This document shows positions 24,652-36,150 of a stretch of 64,000 nt of DNA, in pieces. A program made the translations under genes and the position numbers. Source of the stretch: Hydractinia symbiolongicarpus. Taxonomy: Eukaryota; Cnidaria; Hydrozoa; Anthoathecata; Hydractiniidae. Within the stretch, counting starts at the first letter, position 1; each line of letters begins with the position of its first letter. Location: positions 4,714,001 to 4,778,000 of the forward strand of contig NC_079885.1 in the NCBI RefSeq assembly GCF_029227915.1. The letters run 5' to 3'. Below the pieces are notes generated by a model that saw nothing but the letters and a program-made list of their open reading frames with translations, searched no databases and was not told the DNA's origin.

Positions 24652-25402
24652 CCCTATTCGGTCCGGGGGGGGTGGATTCCGCCCCCCCTGACGGTTTTTT
24701 TTAATAACTCCTGATTGCTTTGTTATATGGCTATGATACTTACTGAATTTCAACATTTATCTATTAGACACCTGCATGCTAATTTTCTAGGTCCCATACC
24801 TTTCAGAGGCTTTGATATTGGCCATTACTCGAAACTACCCCTAAAAATCTCTATGAAATCCTCATAATGGGGAAAATATAATAACTCCTGTTAGTATTAT
24901 CCTTAGAACTTGAAACTGGCCACACAACTTTGTTTTATCAAGAAGAATCATTTTGAATAATTTGAACACGTGACTAATCCGATTTCCCGATTTTGTGGGA
25001 TTTTAACCGAAAATAGGAAAAAAACGGATTTTCGGGCAATTTTTGGCAATTTTTCATCCGATCAATGTAAAAACCGGAAGATATGTTAAATAACTTTTAT
25101 TTAGCTTTCAGAAACTTCAAACAGAATATAAAAATTCGCTCTAGAACAAAAGTAATTATATTTTAAGCAGATAGTGGCATTTTTAACAATTTTCAAGATT
25201 TTGATGACGTCACAGAAAATGTGCTGACGCAAGCAAATTTTTTTTGGCTCCATTTTGTTCCTTTTATGACGTACTATAAGTGTGCCAAGTTTGATTCAAT
25301 TTGAACAACCCTATGAAAAGTTATTGAGGGGGGGCGGGCGGAATCCGCCCCCCCCCCCTCCCCCGGTTATAGTATGTTCGAAAAACCCCGGACCGAATAG
25401 GG
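24652..25402 (+). mobile_element. piggyBac-like MITE, copy 2 (751 bp)
   Basis: Same element as copy 1, with TTAA at 24648-24651 and 25403-25406 and perfect 17-bp terminal inverted repeats. Diagnostic variants shared only with copy 4 are GTTAGTATTATCC, ATCAATGTAAAAACC and a right-hand C run interrupted by one T (11 C, T, 5 C). The left palindrome carries one substitution (GGTGGATTCC instead of GGCGGATTCC), which weakens that stem. No open frame is present. Its position in the host monomer is identical to that of the other four copies. Confidence 0.88.
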
Positions 25403-25406
25403 TTAA

Positions 25407-26150
25407 AGCGCTACCACAGAACCTAGTGTAATCGCTGAATTCCAGCAATCATGTCAAATCAAGAAGAATGTTATTCCTTGGAGTCAAATTGGCTCATTTA
25501 TCACATTTATAAGGTCACAGTCCAAAGTCAGTTCAATTAAGTCCCACAGTCAATCGTTTCACTGTTAAAAGCGATGCAACTTAGTAATATCGGAAAAAAA
25601 TCACTAAATACATGTTGGTAGGAATATGTGACGCAACCGTTGTCACTCAAACTGATTGATACCGCCAAGAAGTCAATGAAATGTAGTTTTTAAGAAAGTC
25701 TCTATTTCTTCTTAGCCCGTGCTAACGGTCATGATTGGTTCCACAGTAAAAAAAGACTTGTTTATCTAAATTAATAAACAAAGCGCTACCACAGAGCCTA
25801 GTGTAATCGCTAAGTTCCAGCAATCATGTCAAATTAAGAAGATGGTTTTTTCTTGTAGTCAAACTGGCTCATTTATCACATTTATAAGGTCACAGTTTAA
25901 AATCAGTTCAATTAACTCCCACAGTAAAACGTTTCGCTGTTAAAACCGATGCAACCTAGTAATATCCGAAAAATATCGCTAAATACCTGTTGGTACGAAT
26001 ATGCGACGCAACCGTTGTAACTCAAACGGATTTATATCGCTAGAAAGTCAATGAAATGTCGTTTCTGAAACTGTTCCTATTTATTGAACGCGTGCTAACG
26101 TCCAGGATTGGTCCTACCTTAAAAAAAGACTTATTTATCTAAATTTTTAA
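25407..26150 (+). repeat. Two satellite monomers between MITE copies 2 and 3
   Basis: Exactly 744 bp of forward satellite lies between two TTAA duplications: one junction monomer, a class C region (CTAAATTAATAAACAAAG) and the start of the next class B monomer. It is duplicated at 29906-30649. One variant seen is GTCACAGTTTAAAATC here against GTCACAGTTCAAAATC there. Nothing else is recognisable. Confidence 0.88.
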
Positions 26151-26154
26151 TTAA

Positions 26155-26909
26155 CCCTATTCGGTCCGGGGGGGGGCGGATTCCGCCTCCCCTGACGGTT
26201 TTTTTTAATAACTCCTGATTGCTTTGTTATATGGCTATGATACTTACTGAATTTCAACATTTATCTATTAGACACCTGCATGCTAATTTTCTAGGTCCCA
26301 TACCTTTCAGAGGCTTTGATATTGGCCATTACTCGAAACTACCCCTAAAAATCTCTATGAAATCCTCATAATGGGGAAAATATAATAACTCCTGTTAGGA
26401 TTATCCTTAGAACTTGAAACTGGCCACACAACTTTGTTTTATCAAGAAGAATCATTTTGAATAATTTGAACACGTGACTAATCCGATTTCCCGATTTTGT
26501 GGGATTTTAACCGAAAATAGGAAAAAAACGGAAATTCGGGCAATTTTTGGCAATTTTTCATCCGATCCATGTAAAAACCGGAAGATATGTTAAATAACTT
26601 TTATTTAGCTTTCAGAAACTTCAAACAGAATATAAAAATTCGCTCTAGAACAAAAGTAATTATATTTTAAGCAGATAGTGGCATTTTTAACAATTTTCAA
26701 GATTTTGATGACGTCACAGAAAATGTGCTGACGCAAGCAAATTTTTTTTGGCTCCATTTTGTTCCTTTTATGACGTACTATAAGTGTGCCAAGTTTGATT
26801 CAATTTGAACAACCCTATGAAAAGTTATTGAGGGGGGGCGGGCGGAATCCGCCCCCCCCCCCCCCCCCCCCGGTTATAGTATGTTCGAAAAACCCCGGAC
26901 CGAATAGGG
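26155..26909 (+). mobile_element. piggyBac-like MITE, copy 3 (755 bp)
   Basis: TTAA at 26151-26154 and 26910-26913 with the same 17-bp inverted termini. The left G run has 9 G. The left palindrome is interrupted (CCGCCTCCCC). The right C run is uninterrupted and about 20 C long. It shares GTTAGGATTATCC and ATCCATGTAAAAACC with copies 1 and 5. A private change, CGGAAATTCGGGC, replaces CGGATTTTCGGGC. No coding capacity is seen. It lies only two monomers after copy 2. Confidence 0.88.
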
Positions 26910-26913
26910 TTAA

Positions 26914-29147
26914 AGCGCTACCACAGAACCTAGTGTAATCGCTGAATTCCAGCAATCATGTCAAATCAAGAAGAATGTTATTCCTTGGAGTCAAATTGGC
27001 TCATTTATCACATTTATAAGGTCACAGTCCAAAGTCAGTTCAATTAAGTCCCACAGTCAATCGTTTCACTGTTAAAAGCGATGCAACTTAGTAATATCGG
27101 AAAAAAATCACTAAATACATGTTGGTACGAATATGTGACGCAACCGTTGTAACTCAAACGGATTGACACCGTTAGAAAGTCAATGAATTGTAGTTTTTGA
27201 AAGTTTCTCTATTTCTTCTCGCGAACTGACGGCTAGGATTGGTCCCACAGTAAAAAATGACTTATTTATCCCAATTTTTAAATGAAGCGCTACCAGAACG
27301 CCCAGTGTAATCGCTGAATTGCGGCAATTATGTAAAATTAAGAAGAATGTTATTTCTTGGGGTCCAGTGGGCTCACTTATCACATTTATAAAGTCACAGT
27401 CCAGAGTTACTTCAATTAAGTCCAGAGTCAATCATTTCACTGTTAAAAGCGATATAACTTAGTAATATCGGAAAAGTATCACTAAATACATGTTGGTAGG
27501 AATATGTGACGCAACCGTTGTCACTCAAACTGATTGATACCGCCAAGAAGTCAATGAAATGTAGTTTTTAAGAAAGTCTCTATTTCTTCTCAGCCCGTGC
27601 TAACGGTCAGGATTGGTTCCACAGTAAAAAAAGACTTGTTTATCTAAATTATTAAACAAAGCGCTACCACAGAGCCTAGTGTAATCGCTGAATTGCGGCA
27701 ATCATGTCAAATTAAGAAGATGGTTTTTTCTTGTAGTCAAACTGGCTCATTTATCACATTTATAAGGTCACCGTTCAAAATCAGTTCAATTAATTCCCAC
27801 AGTAAAACGTTTCGCTGTTAAAACCGATGCAACCTAGTAATATCCGAAAAATATCGCTAAATACCTGTTGGTACGAATATGCGACGCAACCGTTGTAACT
27901 CAAACGGATTTATATTGCTAGAAATTCAATGAAATGTCGTTTCTGAAACTGTTCCTATTTATTCATTGCGTGCTAACGGCCAGGATTTCTCCCACAGTAA
28001 AGAAAGACTTATTTATCTAAATTTTTAATTAAAGCGCTACCACAGAACCTAGTGTAATCGCTGAATTCCAGCAATCATGTCAAATCAAGAAGAATGTTAT
28101 TCCTTGGAGTCAAATTGGCTCATTTATCACATTTATAAGGTCACAGTCCAAAGTCAGTTCAATTAAGTCCCACAGTCAATCGTTTCACTGTTAAAAGCGA
28201 TGCAACTTAGTAATATCGGAAAAAAATCACTAAATACATGTTGGTACGAATATGTGACGCAACCGTTGTAACTCGAACGGATTGACACTGTTAGAAAGTC
28301 AATGAATTGTAGTTTTTGAAAGTGTCTCTATTTCTTCTCGTGAACTGACGGCTAGGATTGGTCCCACAGTAAAAAATGACTTATTTATCCTAATTTTTAA
28401 ATGAAGCGCTACCAGAACGCCCAGTGTAATCGCTGAATTGCGGCAATTATGTAAAATTAAGAAGAATGTTATTTCTTGGGGTCCAGTGGGCTCACTTATC
28501 ACATTTATAAAGTCACAGTCCAGAGTTACTTCAATTAAGTCCAGAGTCAATCACTTCACTGTTAAAAGCGATGTAACTTAGTAATATCGGAAAAGTATCA
28601 CTAAATACATGTTGGTAGGAATATGTGACGCAACCGTTGTCACTCAAACTGATTGATACCGCCAAGAAGTCAATGAAATGTAGTTTTTAAGAAAGTCTCT
28701 ATTTCTTCTTAGCCCGTGCTAACGGTCATGATTGGTTCCACAGTAAAAAAAGACTTGTTTATCTAAATTAATAAACAAAGCGCTACCACAGAGCCTAGTG
28801 TAATCGCTGAGTTCCAGCAATCATGTCAAATTAAGAAGATGGTTTTTTCTTGTAGTCAAACTGGCTCATTTATCACATTTATAAGGTCACAGTTCAAAAT
28901 CAGTTCAATTAACTCCCACAGTAAAACGTTTCGCTGTTAAAACCGATGCAACCTAGTAATAACCGAAAAATATCGCTAAATACCTGTTGGTACGAATATG
29001 CGACGCAACCGTTGTAACTCAAACGGATTTATATCGCTAGAAAGTCAATGAAATGTCGTTTCTGAAACTGTTCCTATTTATTGAACGCGTGCTAACGTCC
29101 AGGATTGGTCCTACCTTAAAAAAAGACTTATTTATCTAAATTTTTAA
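26914..29147 (+). repeat. Satellite between MITE copies 3 and 4 (6 monomers)
   Basis: Forward satellite of 2234 bp, six monomers, with class A frames at 27180-27431 and 28299-28550. It is nearly identical to the stretch after MITE 5 (31413 onward) because of the 4.5-kb duplication. It also resembles 20927-23100, following MITE 1. A private variant is AACCGAAAAATATCG near 28962. No gene or RNA is seen. Confidence 0.88.
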
Positions 29148-29151
29148 TTAA

Positions 29152-29901
29152 CCCTATTCGGTCCGGGGGGGGCGGATTCCGCCCCCCCTGACGGTTTTTT
29201 TTAATAACTCCTGATTGCTTTGTTATATGGCTATGATACTTACTGAATTTCAACATTTATCTATTAGACACCTGCATGCTAATTTTCTAGGTCCCATACC
29301 TTTCAGAGGCTTTGATATTGGCCATTACTCGAAACTACCCCTAAAAATCTCTATGAAATCCTCATAATGGGGAAAATATAATAACTCCTGTTAGTATTAT
29401 CCTTAGAACTTGAAACTGGCCACACAACTTTGTTTTATCAAGAAGAATCATTTTGAATAATTTGAACACGTGACTAATCCGATTTCCCGATTTTGTGGGA
29501 TTTTAACCGAAAATAGGAAAAAAACGGATTTTCGGGCAATTTTTGGCAATTTTTCATCCGATCAATGTAAAAACCGGAAGATATGTTAAATAACTTTTAT
29601 TTAGCTTTCAGAAACTTCAAACAGAATATAAAAATTCGCTCTAGAACAAAAGTAATTATATTTTAAGCAGATAGTGGCATTTTTAACAATTTTCAAGATT
29701 TTGATGACGTCACAGAAAATGTGCTGACGCAAGCAAATTTTTTTTGGCTCCATTTTGTTCCTTTTATGACGTACTATAAGTGTGCCAAGTTTGATTCAAT
29801 TTGAACAACCCTATGAAAAGTTATTGAGGGGGGGCGGGCGGAATCCGCCCCCCCCCCTCCCCCGGTTATAGTATGTTCGAAAAACCCCGGACCGAATAGG
29901 G
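29152..29901 (+). mobile_element. piggyBac-like MITE, copy 4 (750 bp)
   Basis: TTAA at 29148-29151 and 29902-29905, with perfect terminal inverted repeats. It is the duplicate of copy 2: it shares GTTAGTATTATCC, ATCAATGTAAAAACC and a T-interrupted C run (10 C, T, 5 C). Unlike copy 2, its left palindrome is intact (GGCGGATTCCGCC). No open reading frame is seen. Confidence 0.88.
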
Positions 29902-29905
29902 TTAA

Positions 29906-30649
29906 AGCGCTACCACAGAACCTAGTGTAATCGCTGAATTCCAGCAATCATGTCAAATCAAGAAGAATGTTATTCCTTGGAGTCAAATTGGCTCATTTAT
30001 CACATTTATAAGGTCACAGTCCAAAGTCAGTTCAATTAAGTCCCACAGTCAATCGTTTCACTGTTAAAAGCGATGCAACTTAGTAATATCGGAAAAAAAT
30101 CACTAAATACATGTTGGTAGGAATATGTGACGCAACCGTTGTCACTCAAACTGATTGATACCGCCAAGAAGTCAATGAAATGTAGTTTTTAAGAAAGTCT
30201 CTATTTCTTCTTAGCCCGTGCTAACGGTCATGATTGGTTCCACAGTAAAAAAAGACTTGTTTATCTAAATTAATAAACAAAGCGCTACCACAGAGCCTAG
30301 TGTAATCGCTAAGTTCCAGCAATCATGTCAAATTAAGAAGATGGTTTTTTCTTGTAGTCAAACTGGCTCATTTATCACATTTATAAGGTCACAGTTCAAA
30401 ATCAGTTCAATTAACTCCCACAGTAAAACGTTTCGCTGTTAAAACCGATGCAACCTAGTAATATCCGAAAAATATCGCTAAATACCTGTTGGTACGAATA
30501 TGCGACGCAACCGTTGTAACTCAAACGGATTTATATCGCTAGAAAGTCAATGAAATGTCGTTTCTGAAACTGTTCCTATTTATTGAACGCGTGCTAACGT
30601 CCAGGATTGGTCCTACCTTAAAAAAAGACTTATTTATCTAAATTTTTAA
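29906..30649 (+). repeat. Two satellite monomers between MITE copies 4 and 5
   Basis: This is the duplicate of 25407-26150, 744 bp long, with the same class order and the same CTAACGTCCAGGATT variant just before the next MITE. It holds no gene or RNA. Confidence 0.88.
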
Positions 30650-30653
30650 TTAA

Positions 30654-31408
30654 CCCTATTCGGTCCGGGGGGGGGCGGATTCCGCCCCCCCTGACGGTTT
30701 TTTTTAATAACTCCTGATTGCTTTGTTATATGGCTATGATACTTACTGAATTTCAACATTTATCTATTAGACACCTGCATGCTAATTTTCTAGGTCCCAT
30801 ACCTTTCAGAGGCTTTGATATTGGCCATTACTCGAAACTACCCCTAAAAATCTCTATGAAATCCTCATAATGGGGAAAATATAATAACTCCTGTTAGGAT
30901 TATCCTTAGAACTTGAAACTGGCCACACAACTTTGTTTTATCAAGAAGAATCATTTTGAATAATTTGAACACGTGACTAATCCGATTTCCCGATTTTGTG
31001 GGATTTTAACCGAAAATAGGAAAAAAACGGATTTTCGGGCAATTTTTGGCAATTTTTCATCCGATCCATGTAAAAACCGGAAGATATGTTAAATAACTTT
31101 TATTTAGCTTTCAGAAACTTCAAACAGAATATAAAAATTCGCTCTAGAACAAAAGTAATTATATTTTAAGCAGATAGTGGCATTTTTAACAATTTTCAAG
31201 ATTTTGATGACGTCACAGAAAATGTGCTGACGCAAGCAAATTTTTTTTGGCTCCATTTTGTTCCTTTTATGACGTACTATAAGTGTGCCAAGTTTGATTC
31301 AATTTGAACAACCCTATGAAAAGTTATTGAGGGGGGGCGGGCGGAATCCGCCCCCCCCCCCCCCCCCCCCGGTTATAGTATGTTCGAAAAACCCCGGACC
31401 GAATAGGG
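30654..31408 (+). mobile_element. piggyBac-like MITE, copy 5 (755 bp)
   Basis: TTAA at 30650-30653 and 31409-31412, with 17-bp terminal inverted repeats as in the others. It is the duplicate of copy 3: 9 G in the left run, about 20 C in the right run, and GTTAGGATTATCC. It keeps the common CGGATTTTCGGGC, so the change in copy 3 arose after the 4.5-kb duplication or was lost here by exchange. No coding capacity. Confidence 0.88.
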
Positions 31409-31412
31409 TTAA

Positions 31413-34400
31413 AGCGCTACCACAGAACCTAGTGTAATCGCTGAATTCCAGCAATCATGTCAAATCAAGAAGAATGTTATTCCTTGGAGTCAAATTGGCT
31501 CATTTATCACATTTATAAGGTCACAGTCCAAAGTCAGTTCAATTAAGTCCCACAGTCAATCGTTTCACTGTTAAAAGCGATGCAACTTAGTAATATCGGA
31601 AAAAAATCACTAAATACATTTTGGTACGAATATGTGACGCAACCGTTGTAACTCAAACGGATTGACACCGTTAGAAAGTCAATGAATTGTAGTTTTTGAA
31701 AGTTTCTCTATTTCTTCTCGCGAACTGACGGCTAGGATTGGTCCCACAGTAAAAAATGACTTATTTATCCCAATTTTTAAATGAAGCGCTACCAGAACGC
31801 CCAGTGTAATCGCTGAATTGCGGCAATTATGTAAAATTAAGAAGAATGTTATTTCTTGGGGTCCAGTGGGCTCACTTATCACATTTATAAAGTCACAGTC
31901 CAGAGTTACTTCAATTAAGTCCAGAGTCAATCATTTCACTGTTAAAAGCGATATAACTTAGTAATATCGGAAAAGTATCACTAAATACATGTTGGTAGGA
32001 ATATGTGACGCAACCGTTGTCACTCAAACTGATTGATACCGCCAAGAAGTCAATGAAATGTAGTTTTTAAGAAAGTCTCTATTTCTTCTCAGCCCGTGCT
32101 AACGGTCAGGATTGGTTCCACAGTAAAAAAAGACTTGTTTATCTAAATTATTAAACAAAGCGCTACCACAGAGCCTAGTGTAATCGCTGAATTGCGGCAA
32201 TCATGTCAAATTAAGAAGATGGTTTTTTCTTGTAGTCAAACTGGCTCATTTATCACATTTATAAGGTCACCGTTCAAAATCAGTTCAATTAATTCCCACA
32301 GTAAAACGTTTCGCTGTTAAAACCGATGCAACCTAGTAATATCCGAAAAATATCGCTAAATACCTGTTGGTACGAATATGCGACGCAACCGTTGTAACTC
32401 AAACGGATTTATATTGCTAGAAAGTCAATGAAATGTCGTTTCTGAAACTGTTCCTATTTATTCATTGCGTGCTAACGGCCAGGATTTCTCCCACAGTAAA
32501 GAAAGACTTATTTATCTAAATTTTTAATTAAAGCGCTACCACAGAACCTAGTGTAATCGCTGAATTCCAGCAATCATGTCAAATCAAGAAGAATGTTATT
32601 CCTTGGAGTCAAATTGGCTCATTTATCACATTTATAAGGTCACAGTCCAAAGTCAGTTCAATTAAGTCCCACAGTCAATCGTTTCACTGTTAAAAGCGAT
32701 GCAACTTAGTAATATCGGAAAAAAATCACTAAATACATGTTGGTACGAATATGTGACGCAACCGTTGTAACTCGAACGGATTGACACTGTTAGAAAGTCA
32801 ATGAATTGTAGTTTTTGAAAGTGTCTCTATTTCTTCTCGTGAACTGACGGCTAGGATTGGTCCCACAGTAAAAAATGACTTATTTATCCTAATTTTTAAA
32901 TGAAGCGCTACCAGAACGCCCAGTGTAATCGCTGAATTGCGGCAATTATGTAAAATTAAGAAGAATGTTATTTCTTGGGGTCCAGTTGGCTCACTTATCA
33001 CATTTATAAGGTCACAGTCCAGAGTTACTTCAATTAAGTCCAGAGTCAATAATTTCACTGTTAAAAGCGATATAACTTAGTAATATCGGAAAAGTATCAC
33101 CAAATACATGTTGGTAGGAATATGCGACGCAACCGTTGTAACTCAAACGGATTTATATCGCTAGAAAGTCAATGAAATGTCGTTTCTGAAACCGTTCCTA
33201 TTTATTGAACGCGTGCTAACGGCCAGGATTGGTCCTACCTTAAAAAAAGACTTATTTATCTAAATTTTTAATTAAAGCGCTACCACAGAACCTCGTGTAA
33301 TCGCTGAATTCTAGCAATCATGTCAAATCAAGAAGAATGTTATTCCTTGGAGTCAAATTGGCTCATTTATCACATTTATAAGGTCACAGTCCAAAGTCAG
33401 TTCAATTAAGTCCCACAGTCAATCGTTTCACTGTTAAAAGCGATGCAACTTAGTAATATCGGAAAAAAATCACTAAATACATGTTGGTACGAATATGTGA
33501 CGCACTCGCTGTAACTCGAACGGATTGACACCGTTAGAAAGTCAATGAATTGTAGTTTTTGAAAGTGCCTCTATTTCTTCACACGAACTGACGGCTAGGA
33601 TTTGTCCCACAGTAAAAAATGACTTATTTATCCCAATTTTTAAATGAAGCGCTACCACAGCGCCCAGTGTAATCTCTGAGTTCCGGCAATCATGTAAAAC
33701 TAAGAAGAATGTAATTTCTCCGGGTCCAGTTGGCTCACTTATCACATTTATAAGGTCACAGTCCAGAGTTACTTCAATTAAGTCCAGAGTCAATAATCTC
33801 ACTGTTAAAAGCGATATAACTTAGTAATATCGGAAAAGTATCACTAAATACATGTTGGTAGGAATATGTGACGCAACCGTTGTCACTCAAACTGATTGAT
33901 ACCGTCAAGAAGACAATGAAATGTAGTTTTTGAAACTGTTCCTATTTATTCAACGCGTGCTAACGGCCAGGATTGGTCCTACCTTAAAAAAAGACTTATT
34001 TATCTAAATTTTTAATTAAAGGGCTACCACAGAACCTAGTGTAATCGCTGAATTCCAGCAATCATGTCAAATCAAGAAGAATGTTATTCCTTGGAGTTAA
34101 ATTGGCTCATTTATCACATTTATAAAGTCACAGTCCAAAGTCAGTTCAATTAAGTCCCACAGTCAATCGTTTCACTGTTAAAAGCGATGCAACTTAGTAA
34201 TATCGGAAAAAAATCACTAAATACATGTTGGTACGAATATGTGACGCAACCGTTGTAACTCGAACGGATTGACACCGTTAGAAAGTCAATGAATTGTAGT
34301 TTTTGAAAGTGTCTCTATTTCTTCTCGCGAACTGACGGCTAGGATTGGTCCCACAGTAAAAAATGACTTATTTATCCCAATTTTTAAATGAAGCGCTACC

Positions 34401-35406
34401 AGAACGCCCAGTGTAATCGCTGAATTGCGGCAATTATGTAAAATTAAGAAGAATGTTATTTCTTGGGGTCCAGTGGGCTCACTTATCACATTTATAAAGT
34501 CACAGTCCAGAGTTACTTCAATTAAGTCCAGAGTCAATCACTTCACTGTTAAAAGCGATGTAACTTAGTAATATCGGAAAAGTTTCACTAAATACATGTT
34601 GGTAGGAATATGTGACGCAACCGTTGTCACTCAAACTGATTGATACCGCCAAGAAGTCAATGAAATGTAGTTTTTAAGAAAGTCTCTATTTCTTCTCAGC
34701 CCGTGCTAACGGTCATGATTGGTTCCACAGTAAAAAAAGACTTGTTTATCCAAATTAATAAACAAAGCGCTACCACAGAGCCTAGTGTAATCGCTGAGTT
34801 CCAGCAATCATGTCAAATTAAGAAGATGGTTTTTTCTTGTAGTCAAACTGGCTCATTTATCACATTTATAAGGTCACAGTTCAAAATCAGTTCAATTAAC
34901 TCCCACAGTAAAACGTTTCGCTGTTAAAACCGATGCAACCTAGTAATATCCGAAAAATATCGCTAAATACCTGTTGGTACGAATATGCGACGCAACCGTT
35001 GTAACTCAAACGGATTTATATCGCTAGAAAGTCAATAAAATGTCGTTTCTGAAACTGTTCCTATTTATTGAACGCGTGCTAACGGCCAGGATTGGTCCTA
35101 CGTTAAAAAAAGACTTATTTATCTAAATTTTTAATTAAAGCGCTACCACAGAACCTAGTGTAATCGCTGAATTCCAGCAATCATGTCAAATCAAGAAGAA
35201 TGTTATTCCTTGGAGTCAAATTCGCTCATTTATCACATTTATAAGGTCACAGTCCAAAGTCAGTTCAATTAAGTCCCACAGTCAATCGTTTCACTGTTAA
35301 AAGCGATGCAACTTAGTAATATCGGAAAAAAATCACTAAATACATGTTGGTACGAATATGTGACGCAACCGTTGTAACTCGAACGGATTGACACTGTTAG
35401 AAAGTC
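31413..35406 (+). repeat. Satellite after the last MITE, before the 7662-bp HOR
   Basis: Forward monomers of classes A, B and C with class A frames at 31679, 32798, 33542 and 34286. The 32798-34537 part repeats 22312-24051 (offset 10486), including the unusual monomer with CTTCACACGAACTGACGG near 33577. Near 34990-35405 the sequence resembles 40790-41205 (GTCAATAAAATGTCG), so this end has been exchanged with the next HOR. A plus-strand frame of 74 codons from GTG at 34703 is a repeat by-product. No gene is supported. Confidence 0.86.
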
Positions 35407-35777
35407 AATGAATTGTAGTTTTTGAAAGTTTCTCTATTTCTTCTCGTGAACTGACGGCTAGGATTGGTCCCACAGTAAAAAATGACTTATTTATCCTAAT
35501 TTTTAAATGAAGCGCTACCAGAACGCCCAGTGTAATCGCTGAATTGCGGCAATTATGTAAAATTAAGAAGAATGTTATTTCTTGGGGTCCAGTTGGCTCA
35601 CTTATCACATTTATAAGGTCACAGTCCAGAGTTACTTCAATTAAGTCCAGAGTCAATAATTTCACTTTTAAAAGCGATATAACTTAGTAATATCGGAAAA
35701 GTATCACTAAATACATGTTGGTAGGAATATGCGACGCAACCGTTGTAACTCAAACGGATTTATATCGCTAGAAAGTC
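35407..35777 (+). repeat. Exemplar class A monomer (371 bp)
   Basis: Class A is marked by TTATCCTAATTTTTAAATGA or its TTATCCC variant, by GCGCTACCAGAACGCCCAG, by GAATTGCGGCAATTATG, and by loss of the second CCCACAG (TTAAGTCCAGAGTCAAT). It carries the minus-strand frame of 83-86 codons at 35405-35665, which starts at GTG here and at TTG in sister copies. This class dominates from about 17.9 kb onward, often every second or third monomer. Confidence 0.85.
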
Positions 35778-36150
35778 AATGAAATGTCGTTTCTGAAACT
35801 GTTCCTATTTATTGAACGCGTGCTAACGGCCAGGATTGGTCCTACCTTAAAAAAAGACTTATTTATCTAAATTTTTAATTAAAGCGCTACCACAGAACCT
35901 AGTGTAATCGCTGAATTCCAGCAATCATGTCAAATCAAGAAGAATGTTATTCCTTGGAGTCAAATTGGCTCATTTATCACATTTATAAGGTCACAGTCCA
36001 AAGTCAGTTCAATTAAGTCCCACAGTCAATCCTTTCACTGTTAAAAGCGATGCAACTTAGTAATATCGGAAAAAAATCACTAAATACATGTTGGTACGAA
36101 TATGTGACGCAACCGTTGCAACTCGAACGGATTGACACCGTTAGAAAGTC
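35778..36150 (+). repeat. Exemplar class B monomer (373 bp), the MITE-target class
   Basis: Class B is marked by ATGTCGTTTCTGAAACTG, TTATTGAACGCGTGC, GGTCCTACCTTAAAAAAAG (or TACG) and TTTTTAATTAAAGCGC. That last motif contains the TTAA occupied by the MITE in the five insert-bearing copies. A 371-bp A plus a 373-bp B gives the 744-bp spacing seen many times in the array. Confidence 0.85.

Larger units (their letters stand above)
23893..32890 (+). repeat. Higher-order repeat: 4.5-kb MITE-bearing block, two tandem copies
   Basis: About 23893-28391 matches about 28392-32890 at an offset of 4499-4500. Each copy holds two MITEs separated by two monomers, then about six monomers, so MITEs 2 and 3 correspond to MITEs 4 and 5. 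The left edge is where the class A monomer changes from TTTATCCC to TTTATCCT. The shared region runs slightly past 32890 and ends where CAGTGGGCTCAC becomes CAGTTGGCTCAC near 32985. Small differences between copies include a missing G near 24231 (CTAACGTCATG against CTAACGGTCATG) and C-run lengths in the MITEs. Confidence 0.85.

Noticed and set aside
20179-31408. Five independent transposon insertions
   Set aside because: Same base, same orientation, shared flanking variant, and variants that follow the 4.5-kb duplication. Amplification of one insertion is simpler.
34703-34927. Plus-strand frame of 74 codons
   Set aside because: It starts at GTG inside a class C monomer and is open only because of a local variant. 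Sister monomers interrupt it, and it shows no domain.
35346-35362. CENP-B box at ATTCGTACCAACATGTA
   Set aside because: It has TTCG and the central A but ATGT where CGGG is required. The other candidate nearby is closer to the consensus.
35381-35400. RNA polymerase III B box (tRNA-like or SINE origin)
   Set aside because: The minus strand has GTTCGAGTT, sharing the GTTCGA core, but it misses the final CC and I found no convincing A box at a suitable distance and no tRNA fold.
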